Source of the DNA: Lindgomyces ingoldianus
Lineage: Eukaryota > Ascomycota > Dothideomycetes > Pleosporales > Lindgomycetaceae
DNA: 64,000 bases
Reading direction: 5' to 3'
Assembly: GCF_010093535.1 (NCBI RefSeq)
Contig: NW_022985166.1
Coordinates: 652,385-716,384, forward strand
This document shows, piece by piece, positions 44,822 to 57,072 of this stretch (positions are counted from its first letter, which is position 1; every line of letters starts with the position of its first letter). The notes below the pieces were generated by a model that saw only the letters and a program-made list of their open reading frames with translations, was not told the origin of the DNA and ran no database searches. The position numbers and the translations under genes are program-made.

Positions 44822-47800
44822 TGGAGGGGAAAGGGAAAGGGAATCGGAATGGGGGGTAGTGGGTGGGTTGAGGAATGTTGGGGTTAAGGGTTAGATGGTA
44901 TGGTAGGGTTATAAGTTTAGAGAGATACCCAGTATTTTTATGACGACCTGCTGGCTTTAGATATAGTGGGTTGGGTTTGATAGCTCATGCTTGGAATTAC
45001 TTCATTTGTGGTGCACTTGTATGGGTAGAGGCTAGGAATAACATTGGGTAAATTCGATGTCATGATAATGCAGTCTTCTGATTCGCAATCTATCTGACAA
45101 TGTCTCCATGCTCCAGAGCCTCCACGTTAGGCGATAGCATGCTGTAGGGCGGAGCTCAGCAGTGGATCTGGAGCCCGGCTAAGCTCGGGCCACCCCTGTA
45201 GGCTCTTAATCCTTTTTTATATCAATTTTACATCGATATCGACGAAATTGGCGTCGTGCAAAAGCGCATGATCTACTCTAACAATCTAGGTAGGAAGAGG
45301 GGATATTCTCATATCTGTTATAGCTCGGATTCTACGTGAACTTCATGGGCGGAGACTTCAGGTCGGGATAGGATCAGAAATGATGTCCTACTTGGTTGAG
45401 AATACTACGTGAGGGGCAGGAGGAATGGAAAAGTCGTCTATATTGAATTTTTAGAAGTTAAAGTTAACTAGATCTTTCTATCGGCGTCAGATTTGTCTAG
45501 ATCTGCTGAATATTGAAGGGGATATTCAGGCTGGAAGATGGGAAGATAGGGCTTTGAATGAAGTAATGCGCTGCCCTTCCTTCTGACATTAATATCTCCT
45601 TCACTACTTAACAGAATCGGATGGTTTTAGTGCCTTTAACAAGCTTCTAGGAAGTCCTTTATCCTTAGCACTAAGTCTTTTAGACAACTGTCACTGTGAC
45701 GAGCTTGCAAGCACGAAAGATAAGTAGATGCAAAAATTGACGCTCCTTGATAACTAAAAGCCTAAGGTGTGTAGTTGGAAAGGGTAGGGGAGTCATATTT
45801 GGAGTGCGCGCTTACGCATCTTCTTCCGCCAAAGTAACCTTTCCTTCGGACGCATTTAGACCTTCCGAAAACCTTGAAGAAGATGGAGAGGGGGACGCTA
45901 AGGCTGTTAACTTCGATGCTGAACATGATCTTTCAGTGCAGCCTTACAGGGGGCATGCGTTATGAACGAAGTGATGTATTGTGGACTGAGGGTCCGAGGA
46001 GCTATATGATATATATAGTATGAGACGCCAAGCCCAAGGTTGATCGGGTAGCCCATCGTAGAGCCCTCTGGTCTGCATTCAGTATGACCCTTTGGCTATG
46101 ATCTTGAATTTGACATTCTTATATAGGACGCCTAGCCATAGAATCCCCAGGTATGTTAAAATCAGTCTGCCCTCAGGATTTGGTTCACCATCAAGCGAGA
46201 CATTTGTAATTCTTAAAGAGGAGCCAACAGTAGGTTATTTCAATGCCAAGACAGTTCAGTGAGGATTAGCCGACGAGGGGCCATCCGAATTGCACTGCCA
46301 CAGTTTAATTTTGGGTATAGGCTTGGCTATTAGAGGATAAAGATCAGTTCTTACTGAGCGGTGCTGAAGTTGGGAAGAGCAACTGGTGATCAGCAATAAG
46401 TGGCTAACTATCGTCAGTCTATCCAATTGGGGTGGCCTGGAAATGAATAGCTATTGGCTCCACGCCAACAGCATCATCATTCTACCCAGGGATTATATCA
46501 AGCCTATGAACTGTCTTAAGCACGTGAAATCGTTCTGAGAACAGTTCTTGTACAACAATCCTGGGTAAAATTTCCAATCATGTCACTAAACAAGTATCTG
46601 GTGTCTTATGGGACAAAATAATGTGGGTTAGTCTATTTGATACTCTGGATATGCATCGCACCGGCACCCACGTGAACTTGGCTGGCTCAATAACGTGTCA
46701 CAAGCGTAGGGCTCAGCAACTCCACGTCCGTCCTCATCAGCGACGCGAAACCAGAGACAACAATACCGGTGCCTTAGGTGGAGGTCGGAGCACATTAAAC
46801 GGCATAATACCACTAACGAAAGTCTAACTACAAGCTGATATGTACATAAGGATTTATGCATGGTTAAAGAATTTTAAGTTGAAAACACTTGACTCCTGGT
46901 ACAAATAATGTAGTTATATAATAGATTATAGAAATCCTTTGAATTTACGCTCATCAGCAGAACACTAAATTACTACGCTGTCTTACCTCTACAGCCGGCT
47001 TGCCTATGTAACAAGTGTAATGATCATGTCAACCCATATCCCCATTAGACCATTAGCATACTACGGGACATTCTATCCCCAGGTTGGGCCAGAGCCCAAC
47101 TTTTCAGGCCTAGGGGGGCTATCAAGATAAACTGACTATGGATACAGGACCCTCCCGGTGGCCTCGCGGTATAGTAATCGTCAGGAATTCTCAGCCGTTG
47201 CAATTAGCTATGTATTATCAAGGAAACCGCCCCATAGTTTTGCGGCTTTGAATACATTCCCTGAAATTAACAGCGTTGTGGTCGCTCTATCTCATACCAT
47301 CGCGCTTAATGATTGTGCGGACTGGGTTGGAAAGCTGCTTCTAGAGTCGTTGGATGTATGAGATAAGAACGACTATTTCCAAAGTTTGAAAGAGACTGCT
47401 GGTAGTGAGTTGGGCTTGTCTTCCGGTTTTTCAACCAAATTTCGGACCAATTGCTCGGCCTCGCCGCTCCAAGAACCTGGGAATATGTCGGTGGGTACTG
47501 GAATGCTGTTGGAGCCAACGCATCGAGGTATCCCCCAGAAGGGCAATTGAAAATGGCATTCTAGGCTAGATGATGAGGTCTGGGATCTTCGGCATTGGGA
47601 GATCGAGATGCCTGCTTAGCTGATGGAGGAGAGGTATGTGACTGGAAGAGGAGGTATATTTTGCGCTCTAGAGTGCGGATTATTACAAGATTAGGTTTGG
47701 AATTGTCCATGAACGTTGTAATATCCTGGAAGGGGAATAATTTTTTCTGATTGATGTGCCGGGCGATCCAGACGTGGGAGGGAAAAAAAAAATCAACAGC

Positions 47801-49130
47801 GCAGGTAATAGGATGTATGCATGGAGGGTGACCCAACAGGTTGTTCAATTGGTGCGGTAAGCGGCATACTTGGAGATAATATATGGCATTCGGAAGTTGA
47901 GCAGTTACACAGGCGATAGTGGTGTTGGTGTGTGCATCAGCTTGTTTGTAGATTCTACTCTACCGCACGTAATGGAAACGGAAGGCGTATTCAACCCTTA
48001 TAAATATGAAAATTTCTTCCTCTCTGATCGACCCTTTCCAAATCGTTATTTTCGCCATAGGTGAGAAATTTGACAAAACAAGTCAATAATACGGCTATGC
48101 GCCGAGCATGGTACGTCTACAGGGAGAAATATCGAAGTAACAGACCAGTAAAACGAGCGAAATTGCAGTGAGTAGTACATGGTAGTAAAATAAAGTGCGT
48201 TAAACTATAGAATTTTCTTGTGATGTCCCGAAATATAAGCGAAAGTTAGAGATTAATTGGGGATGTTCCGGAAGGAGGTGGATACTTTTAATATCCCAAC
48301 CAAGTAGAACGAAGCAGTGGGGAAAAGTGCAAAACTTTCATAATATCGTGGCATCTTGGATGCACGGAGGTGGCGAAGATAACAGATATGTAAATCGCCT
48401 GACACCAGTTGGAATTCAGGGACTTGAGTTAAAGCTACTTAAAGCTGTCGAAATGGGAGATGATTTTTGAGAATGAGAATGGGAATATTCGAAGTCGTGG
48501 AGATATCCGTTCCGGAAGGACATATGTGGGTAGTGGAAAGGCGTGTAGGTAATGAGGATGTTCTAGAGTCAATAATGAAGGCTGTAAAGGGGGATCCTAT
48601 TGTAAGGCTGGTTCAGGAATCTCTTGAGGAGATCAGATGGCGCAAGGATGGGACTACAACTTCGGGACCTAGTGACTTCGACAGTCGATGACTTTGGTTA
48701 CTGGTACAAGCCTTTTTACGACATCCCTCATCGCCATACCTTCACTCTTAGACCCTCATCTGTGCACATAATTCTATGGCTAGTCGTCTTTCTCGTGAAG
48801 TCGATGATATGTTTATCTTCGGCCCATATGCACTGTTTGCACGTCCTAGGAATCGCAGTCCTCTTAACTTTCCTCTTATTTCTAGTAAAGGATTTAATAC
48901 ATAAAGTTCACATCAACCAGGTTCTCTGGTGTGCAATACCATGCCGTCCAGGTTATTTGCATCATTAACTGTTTCTGTCCGTACGCAGCAGCAGCGTCGC
49001 GGCCTGGATACGAACGATCGCGCACGAGCAGGATCACGTATCTATGTCACATAATGCTTGTGCGCGAACCTCTGTGCGCGAACATCTAGATATCCCCCTT
49101 TTCCTCTGTACAGAGGAAAGACAAGAGTAA
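44822..49130. other. Gene-poor transition zone before the AT-rich block
   Basis: About 4.3 kb without a convincing gene. Small open frames occur at 45,750-45,965 (YASSSAKVTFPSDAFRPSEN), 47,158-47,361 and 48,473-48,968. Base composition is intermediate. The last 150 bases (48,970-49,130) are CG-rich, with TGTGCGCGAAC twice (about 49,050 and 49,074), and could be an unmutated piece of a retroelement LTR. No RNA gene found. Confidence 0.4.
48473..48968 (+). pseudogene. Possible gene fragment with two membrane segments at the edge of the repeat block
   Basis: Two overlapping frames. 48,473-48,691 starts MRMGIFEVVEISVPEGHMWV and contains SIMKAVKGDPIVRLVQESLE. 48,624-48,968, in another frame, gives GYWYKPFYDIPHRHTFTLRP then two hydrophobic runs (HIILWLVVFLVKSMICLSS and VLGIAVLLTFLLFLVKDLI). 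The two-TM arrangement preceding KDLIHKVHI resembles the N-terminal part of PIG-H/GPI15, but the diagnostic C-terminal domain is absent; the frame ends just before the repeats. I regard it as a broken or truncated gene at most. Confidence 0.25.
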
Positions 49131-49318
49131 TAAAACTAGAAACATGTTACTCTTACTTTACCTACTTTATACACTATGCACACTATACACTACTTTTACT
49201 TTTGCTACTTAAGTGCTTATACTATAAGTAGCTAGCTATTAAAGCTTATTTAACACTAATTAGTAGTTAATTTAATTAACTATAAATTAGTAAAAGTAAT
49301 AATAAAGTACTTATACTT

Positions 49319-49658
49319 NNNNNNNNNNNNNNNNNNNNNNNNNNNNNNNNNNNNNNNNNNNNNNNNNNNNNNNNNNNNNNNNNNNNNNNNNNNNNNNNNN
49401 NNNNNNNNNNNNNNNNNNNNNNNNNNNNNNNNNNNNNNNNNNNNNNNNNNNNNNNNNNNNNNNNNNNNNNNNNNNNNNNNNNNNNNNNNNNNNNNNNNNN
49501 NNNNNNNNNNNNNNNNNNNNNNNNNNNNNNNNNNNNNNNNNNNNNNNNNNNNNNNNNNNNNNNNNNNNNNNNNNNNNNNNNNNNNNNNNNNNNNNNNNNN
49601 NNNNNNNNNNNNNNNNNNNNNNNNNNNNNNNNNNNNNNNNNNNNNNNNNNNNNNNNNN
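49319..49658. other. Assembly gap (340 N)
   Basis: A run of 340 unknown bases, inside the AT-rich block and close to where the 5' part of the copia-type element should lie. Confidence 1.
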
Positions 49659-51411
49659 ACATAAAGATATTAGAGGTAACACTATAAAATAAAACTAGCC
49701 TAAAGTACTAGAATAATAAGATTAACATATTAAAAGCTTTAATAAGCTTATAAACTTAATTATATATAAGTTATATAATTACTAATTTACATATAATAAC
49801 TTAGAAAAGTGCTACTTTTTTAAGTGCATATATAAAGAATTTTAAAAGATAGACACTATAAGACTTTTTAGCACTTAGCTGCGCATTTAAAAGAGAGCTT
49901 ATATAAGTGCTAAAGAATAAAAAAATTACACTATAGCTAAGCACTAAAGGTACCTAAGCCTAAAAGCTGTATAATATAGCATAAAAAAAAGTAATTACAC
50001 TAAAAAGGCTTTATATATAACTTTTATTACTATATAAAGCTTTACATAGAAGTAGACTAAACATAATGCTACTATTAACACTAAACATACTAGTATTACC
50101 TACTTTTATACTTTAGCTAGCACTACACTAATTACTATATAAACAATACATGCCACCCTACCTAACACCTGCTCCACACCCTTAATTGTACACACTACTG
50201 CCTGCAGTAGTGTATGCACTACTAATACTACCTGCACAATCTATACTACATTATAACTTATATAAACTTCTACTTTAGAAAGAAACTACTAAAGAAAAAC
50301 TTTTAGTAGATAAGATTATATAATTTTAAAAAGCATAAAAAAAAATAATAACTATATAAGTTAACTATATAATATTTTTATAAATAAAATAAAATTTTTT
50401 ATTAATTTATGTTAATAGCTAAATATTTAGAAAACTTAGTACATAAACATCTTTTTAAATATCTTAAAAAGTTAGGTAAATATATACTATATGTATAACA
50501 TAAGCCTTAGATATAACTAGAAGCATTTATATAACACTTTAAGTAGTTACTTTAATACTAATGTAAACTATAGCTAGTACTAGACAGACTAGATAATAAT
50601 AACTTTTACATAATACTAATAAAAAAACTTTAATAAAAGTTTATATAAAGTTTTTAAAATAATAATTAATAAGCTTACACTTGTATAAAAGGTACTAAAA
50701 ATAAAATTCTAAGAAAATGTTTTACTGTACACTGCTATTATATAAGCTTGTTAAAGATAACTAAAACTAGAATATGCTATATTTACTATTAAGCCCTTAT
50801 ATAAAGCTTTATTTAGTAACTTATAAGCATTACTTTAAGTTACTATAGACTAAAAAGTAAACTAATACCTTTAGAAACTGCCTAATGTATACTATATAGA
50901 CTACTAATATAACTTTGCACAACAAAAAAAAAGCTTCTCTCTGTGTAGAAAAGGATAACATAGAAGATTTCTATCTAGGTTTAGGCTACAATCTAGAGAC
51001 AACTGCACACAGATAAAGAAGTGCTTTGTCTGCTATAAGGAAGAATATTAGTTATTAAACTACCTTTATAATAACTATATATAAGCAAAAAACTAGTATG
51101 TTACTTTATATAAAGATTTTTATAATAAGACCTTATTATATAAAGCTATTACCTTATACATCTAAAACTTTAAAAGTTACTCTAAAGAAGAGAATAATTT
51201 GCATAATGTAAAAAAAATAGAATAAAAGAGTAAAAATGCTAAGAAAGCTATTAACTACTTTACCTCTACTGCCTATCTATACTATGTAATAGGAGAGGAC
51301 ATCTACAGCATTAAACCTAAAGAATATGCTAAGCAGTTTATTTTTAATAACTAATACTATATAGTATACTAAGGTAAACTATAGAACATAGGTGTAGTAA
51401 AGATCTCTACT
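49659..51411 (+). mobile_element. Ty1/copia-type retroelement, 5' part (gag and start of protease), RIP-mutated
   Basis: No open frame survives, but plus-strand translation with stops gives readable pieces. At 51,022-51,045 it reads CFVCYKE, matching the start of the gag zinc knuckle of fungal copia elements; its later ligands are mutated or lost. At 51,385-51,411 it reads N-I-G-V-V-K-I-S-T where an aspartic protease has D-T-G; each change is a C-to-T or G-to-A transition. The sequence then breaks exactly at a gypsy insertion and resumes at 57,073. The left end lies in or before the N gap; AT-rich sequence begins about 49,130. It is dead. Confidence 0.75.
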
Positions 51412-51729
51412 TGTTACAATTGTGCACAAGTAAGGTTATAGAGCTTTACAGAGGTCTAGTTTAATTACTATGTAAGGTATTATAGTAGGTACAAGACATT
51501 ATGTAAGGAATAGAAAGGTTTAGAAAAAAATTAATAATTAAATACTTAGCTTAAAAGTCTAAGCGCTTTAAGTATAAATTAAGCCTATTTTAAGTTTAGT
51601 TAGTGTTAAAGCAGTTTATGCTTAAGTTTATGTCTATGTTATGTTATATTTATATTAGACGTGCACTAATAATACTCTAGTACATGTCTAATATAGTTAT
51701 GTCTAGGATCTAAGGAGGATACTATAACA
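51412..51729 (-). repeat. 3' LTR of the gypsy element
   Basis: 318 bp, TGTTAC at the left and GATACTATAACA at the right (plus strand), matching the other LTR of this element base for base in length, with only transition differences. Confidence 0.9.
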
Positions 51730-51732
51730 GTA

Positions 51733-51743
51733 CCCCCCCTCTT
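51733..51743 (-). other. Polypurine tract of the gypsy element
   Basis: On the minus strand AAGAGGGGGGG, three bases before the 3' LTR. This is the expected primer site for plus-strand DNA synthesis and fixes the orientation of the element. Confidence 0.75.
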
Positions 51744-54700
51744 ATTAAGAAGGGAATTCTTTACATTAGTAGTTCTAGCATTAAGTTGTTTTTATTAGAG
51801 TATAGGTTTAGTTTAGATAAGTATTAGGCATAGAATTAAGTTACTGCAGAGTTCTTTTACAAGGCTTCTGCAGGTTTCTATAACAGTTTGTTGTATCTAG
51901 TCTATTTTATAAAGTATTTATAAATACATTTTTTCTTATTAAACTAGATTTATTTAACATTTTCTACAACATATTCTAGTTTATTATTTATAATAATAAG
52001 TTTAGGTAGCAGGTTTAGCTGTCTAGGTAGATAGTTAGATTTAAAGGCTACTTAGCGCAGCAATAATACATAGAACACAAGGTGTATCTTTATGCTGTTA
52101 GGTAGAATTAATTAGTAAGTGTGTAATAAAACTATATAAGCTACTATAAAAAAGCTAAAGTTTTTCTAATTAAGTTTCTTTAATTATTAGTTTATTTAAA
52201 TATTTCTAGTATTTAGCTAGACCTTCTTGCTAGCTGCATATATAAGGGTAAAAGTTTAGGATTAGTTTATGTACTCTTATTAAAAAGCTTAAGCCTATGT
52301 AAGCTTTTTATAAACATATTTAAACATATTTTAAATTTTATTAATAAGTTTATTTACATTTATTACTTATATAAATTAATAAGTTAGTTAGAGAGTATTT
52401 AAAAGTAGTTTAAATTTTATTTAAAAGTAGTATTTATAGTTTACTAAGAACAGAGATACTTACATTAATTTAGATATTATGTTATTAGCTTTAAACTATG
52501 CTATAGCTAACTATTTTACCTAGTTATCTTACTAGTAGTTTATGTACACTTATAAGACTTATTTTATTATAGTGTTTATGTTCTTAGTCTAGCTATTAGT
52601 CTTTAGGTAAAAAGCTATAAATAGATAAAAGATAATTTAAAGCTATTTACAAAGTTTATCCTAAAAGGCTAAGACAAACTGCGTACCTCTGTCTAATATA
52701 ATTATGTTAGGTAGGCTATAGTAAACTTATACATATTAGTAGAATAACTAGGCTATATAAGAAGCAGTTATAGAGAAACATAGTATTAAGTGTTAATACT
52801 TAGTTAAGTAATTAATAACTACTATAATATTTATATACCCTTTAAATAAAAGTAGGTTTATAATAAAATTAATTAATATATTTTTTTAAGCTTATTTAGA
52901 AATTAAAAGCAGTTTAAGCAGGCTATTATACCTTTCTTAAAAGGCCTTTACTTTATAGTAAGTATAGCAACATAATACGTATTAGCGTACAGTATAGAAC
53001 ATGCAGGGCTAGTAGTACTCTCTCTGTAGTAGGTTAAGAGTCTTTCCTCTGCCTAGGTGTCCTCTAATAGGCAAGTTATATATAATTTAAAGTAGTTTAA
53101 TTCTTAGTTTATTAAAATTAAAAATTATAAGTTAGTTATAGTAATACAGCTTACTATTTTAGTTTTTATAGTTAGCTAGTGTTACCTTTTTTAACTAACT
53201 AGTGCTATTTTAAAGTAAGTTTAAAGTTTCTTAGATAAATTTATTATTTAAATACTTATTAGTAATAATTTAATTAATTATTTAATTTATTTTATTTAAG
53301 TTAAAGTCTAAAAATAGCTTAAGTTAAAGTAGAGTTTAGTGTTAAGCTTTTTACACTTCTTTTTAAGTAGAGATGTCTTAAAATTACTTTATAAAGGCAT
53401 CTAGTTTCTCTTTATCTTAACTAAAATAATAAGTAATTTTAAAATTAAAATAAAATAGATATTTAAACTAATAAGCTTATTAGTAGCTAAGTTATTTTAT
53501 AGTTATAAAGTACTATAAGTTCTTATAGTTAGATAGGACCTGTATTAGATGCGCTGCACTTTCTAGTTTAGGTTGCTATTATTTAAAGTAGTGTACTATA
53601 GTAAGTAATTTTTTATTATAGATCTTATAATTACCTTCTATAAGGCTTATTCTTTTTAAGAAGTATGTAATAGGCCTAATAGTTCTATCTAGCTTAGTCT
53701 AGAAAAGAACTCCTACTACTATATAGTCTAAGGCATTAGCTTCTATAAGTATTAGTAGTTTAAAGTTAAAGTAGCAAAGTATTAAAGCTTTAGTAAAAGC
53801 TTTTTTTAGCTAGTTAAAAAACTATTAGTAATTTAAGTTAAAGTTAAATTAAATTTTTTTTTTTAGTAAGTGTAATTATAAAGCTTACTAGCTATAAAAA
53901 GTTATTAATAAATTATTAGTAAAAGTTAGTAAATTTTATAAAGGCTTAAATATTCTTTATGTTTTTTAGGTATTACTAATCTAGCATAGTCTAAACCTTA
54001 ATAGGGTCTATTTAAATGCTATCTGTAGAGATTACATATTTTAAATATATAACCTTTAATTAGTAAAACTTACATTTATCTATATTAAGTTATAGACCTG
54101 CTTTTTCTATAGCCTTTAGCACTAGGCGTATATGCTATTTATGCTCTAAAAGGCTATTACTATAAATTAAAATATTATTAATATACATAGTGCAGAACAT
54201 GTTTAAGTAAGGTTAGAGTAAGTTATTTATAAAATGTTAAAAAGTACTAAGCGTGTTAGCTAAGCTAAAGGGCATTACTAAGTACTTAAATAGTTTATAT
54301 TAAGTTTAAAACACTATTAGCTACTTATTACCCTTTGCTATTTTTAGCTTATTAAAGGTAGTAATAATATTTAACTTTATAAAATACTTTACTTTACTTA
54401 GTTAGCTTAAAGTTTCTTATAAAAAAGAAATTAAGTATTAGTTTTTAATAGTAATAGCATTTAGTTCTTAGTAGTTAACACAGAATTAAAGCCTACTTTT
54501 AAGTTTCTTTATAAATAGTATAAGTAACACTACTAGTAAAAAGCTAGCTTAAATAAACTTTTTTTTTAGGTTCTTATTAAAGTATTTTTAAAGTACTTTT
54601 AATTTGTTTAGTAACATTTTATATAGTAGCTTATAACTAGGTTATTTACTAGGCTTAAAAGTTATCTAGTAATTATATAAATGTTATATTAAAAACTTAT

Positions 54701-56754
54701 TAGACTTATTTTAAAAAAAAACATGTAATAAGTTATAGTAGTTTTAAAAAACTATTATTTTTAAGTTAGTATGTTTTTAGAGAGCTAAAGCTTAGTCTAT
54801 ATTAGAAATTATAACTGTGTAGATTTTGTAATCTAGTTATTAAGCTAGGGTTATAAATAAGGCAGGTCTTATATAGTAGATGTCTATCTACTATTTAAGT
54901 CCTAGTTTATGTCTAAATTAAGTAAGTAAAGGTTCTTTAAAGGCTTTTTTTTTTAGGTTTAAGTAGTTGTTAAATTATTTTATATAGCCTATTTTAGTAA
55001 AAGGCCTAGCTTATTAGCCTTACTTAGGTAGTTCTTCTCTAAGTTATTAAAAAGTAGGTCTAAAAACCTTCTATATTAAGTGCTATTTAAGTGTTATTTA
55101 GGTGTAAGCATAAGTATACATCTTAGTATTAAAAAAAGTTAAAGTTTAAAACTTACTCTTAGTAATTAAAAGCAACTTTGTGCTAATATAGCTATAGTTA
55201 TTCTAAAATTAAGTTATAACATTCTATATTTATTACATAAAGTTTAATCTACTTCTTATAGTGTTAGTAAGTAATTATAATAGTTATAGTATAAAAAATA
55301 AAACTTTTTTTAAGTTATTTTTTATTAAATTTAGTTAAGTAAATTATTTAAGTAAGTAGTGTTAATTAAAGATTTAGTTTATATGCTAGTTCTTTATTAA
55401 TATAACTTATGCTGTTTACTTTTAAGTTAATAAAAGCTTATATTAAGGCTAATATAGTTTTTTATTATAAATATATAAAAATATTAACTTAGTACTTTTA
55501 GTTATTAGTAAGAAACTTAGCCTATAAGTTAGTAAAAATCTAGTGTTAAATTAGTTCTAAAGAGTAACTTAGCCTTAGAACAAGCTTTTTTATAGGCTTC
55601 TACTGCTATAGCTGTAGCTACATTAAGAGTAGTAAAAGAGATTAAAGCTTAAAAATAAGTTAAAGCTCTTATAAAAATAAGATTAAAATAGTAAAAATTT
55701 TTAATAAATGCTAGCAGCACTACTTGCATAGACTTAAAAAAAAATAAAGTAGTTTTAAAAGATATAACTATGCTTACTACACTTAAAGCATTAACTTTTT
55801 TTTTTTATAATTTTTACACTTTTTAGAACTAACTAGAGCATAATTTAAATTAATTTTTATTATATTAAGGTTCTTATTTGCAACTGCGCTAGTTTAGGGG
55901 TGTATTAGGGCTTATACAGGGAGAAACCTTATGTTATTATTATAGGTAGTAATTAAGTTTACATACACATTAAGGTTATTTAAGAGGGGTTTTTCTACTA
56001 TAGCGTGTTATAGTTTAGTTAAGAGGGAGTTATATAAGGCTATAATTAAACCTATCTTATTTAGGCCTATATTAAATGTAAGTTAGCAAAACTTAGTAAA
56101 GTGTAAAGTAAAGCTTTTTATTTTTATTATAAAGTGTTTAGGTAACTTAAGGCTGTTAACTTTTTATTTAAGTCTTTATAAGTTACTTATAGAAACACTA
56201 TAAATTAATCTAAGTTAATAATATTTTTATTTATTAGTAAGTTAATTAAAGCTATTATATTATAGTTAAGTTAAAAATAAGTATATAGTAACTAAAAGTG
56301 TTTAGAGGGGAATTAGTCTATGTTTTTTTTAAGTTTATATTAAAGCTTATATAAAAAGAAAAGTAGGTCTTTTTATTTTCTATTAAATAGTAGGGGATTA
56401 GAGAGTTAGTTAGATTTTATTACTAGGTTAAAAAGGTTATAAGTTATAAGTAGTATTAGATAGAAAGAAGTTAAGCTATCTTTAGACTTTTAAGTAGGCT
56501 TTAAGGCTAGTAAGTTCTTAGTTCCTACTACTATAATAGAAGTTAAGGTAGAAATAGACTACTTAATAATATAAAGCTGTTTTTTAAAGTCTTTTTAAAA
56601 AGCTTTTAAGTTTGTAATGTAGCAGCTTTTTTATAAAGTAAGTACTTTTTAAAAGGCTTTTTAGCTTACTTTAATAGCTTAAAGTTATATAAGTACTAAG
56701 CTTATTAGATTAGATTTAAAGGCTATTCTTAGCTAAAGTTTTAACATAACATAA

Positions 56755-57072
56755 TATTATAATTATATATAAGTAAGGTTATAAAGCTTTATAAAGGTCT
56801 AGTTTAATTACTATGTAAAGTATTATAGTAGGTATAAGACGTTGTGTAAGAAATAAAAAAGTTTAAAAAAAAATTAGTAATTAAATACTTAGCTTAGAAG
56901 TCTAAGCGCTTTAAGTATAAATTAAGCTTATTCTAGGTTTAGTTAGTGTTAAGGCAGTTTATGCTTAAGTTTATGTCTGTGTTATGTTATATTTGTGTTA
57001 GACGTGCACTAATAATACTCTAGTACGCGTCTAATACAGTTATGTCTAGGATCTAGGGAGGATACTGTAACA
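56755..57072 (-). repeat. 5' LTR of the gypsy element
   Basis: 318 bp, from TATTATAATTATATATAAG (the mutated form of the TGTTAC... end) to GGATACTGTAACA. Compared with the other LTR the first 24 bases differ only by G-to-A and C-to-T, as RIP would produce. Confidence 0.9.

Larger units (their letters stand above)
51412..57072 (-). mobile_element. Complete Ty3/gypsy LTR retrotransposon with chromodomain integrase, RIP-mutated
   Basis: 5,661 bp, bounded by two direct 318-bp LTRs (51,412-51,729 and 56,755-57,072) and flanked by a 5-bp target duplication CTACT (51,407-51,411 and 57,073-57,077). Minus-strand orientation follows from the purine-rich tract AAGAGGGGGGG (51,733-51,743) beside the left LTR, and from protein relics in gag-to-integrase order toward lower coordinates. 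Reverse transcriptase: Y-I-N-N-I-L-I-Y at 54,162-54,185 in place of the YxDD motif. Integrase: L-D-R-G-T-Q-F-V at 52,673-52,696, carrying one Asp of the DDE triad. A chromodomain-like tail (LEYVVENV ... ALLYWKPAEAL-like, with stops) lies at about 51,855-51,985, next to the 3' LTR. RT type plus chromodomain place it in the chromovirus lineage of Ty3/gypsy. Stops are everywhere; not autonomous. Confidence 0.9.

Noticed and set aside
44785..44900. Telomere-like GGTTAAGGTTAAGGTTAGGGG and GGGTTAAGGGTTAG
   Set aside because: The first lies within the end of the IRS4-like coding frame and the second is isolated; too short and irregular for an interstitial telomere tract.
47150..47230. tRNA-like A-box (GGCCTCGCGGTATAGTAATCG)
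   Set aside because: No B-box, acceptor stem or T-loop follows.
49276..49682. Open frames across the N run
   Set aside because: Consist almost only of unknown bases.
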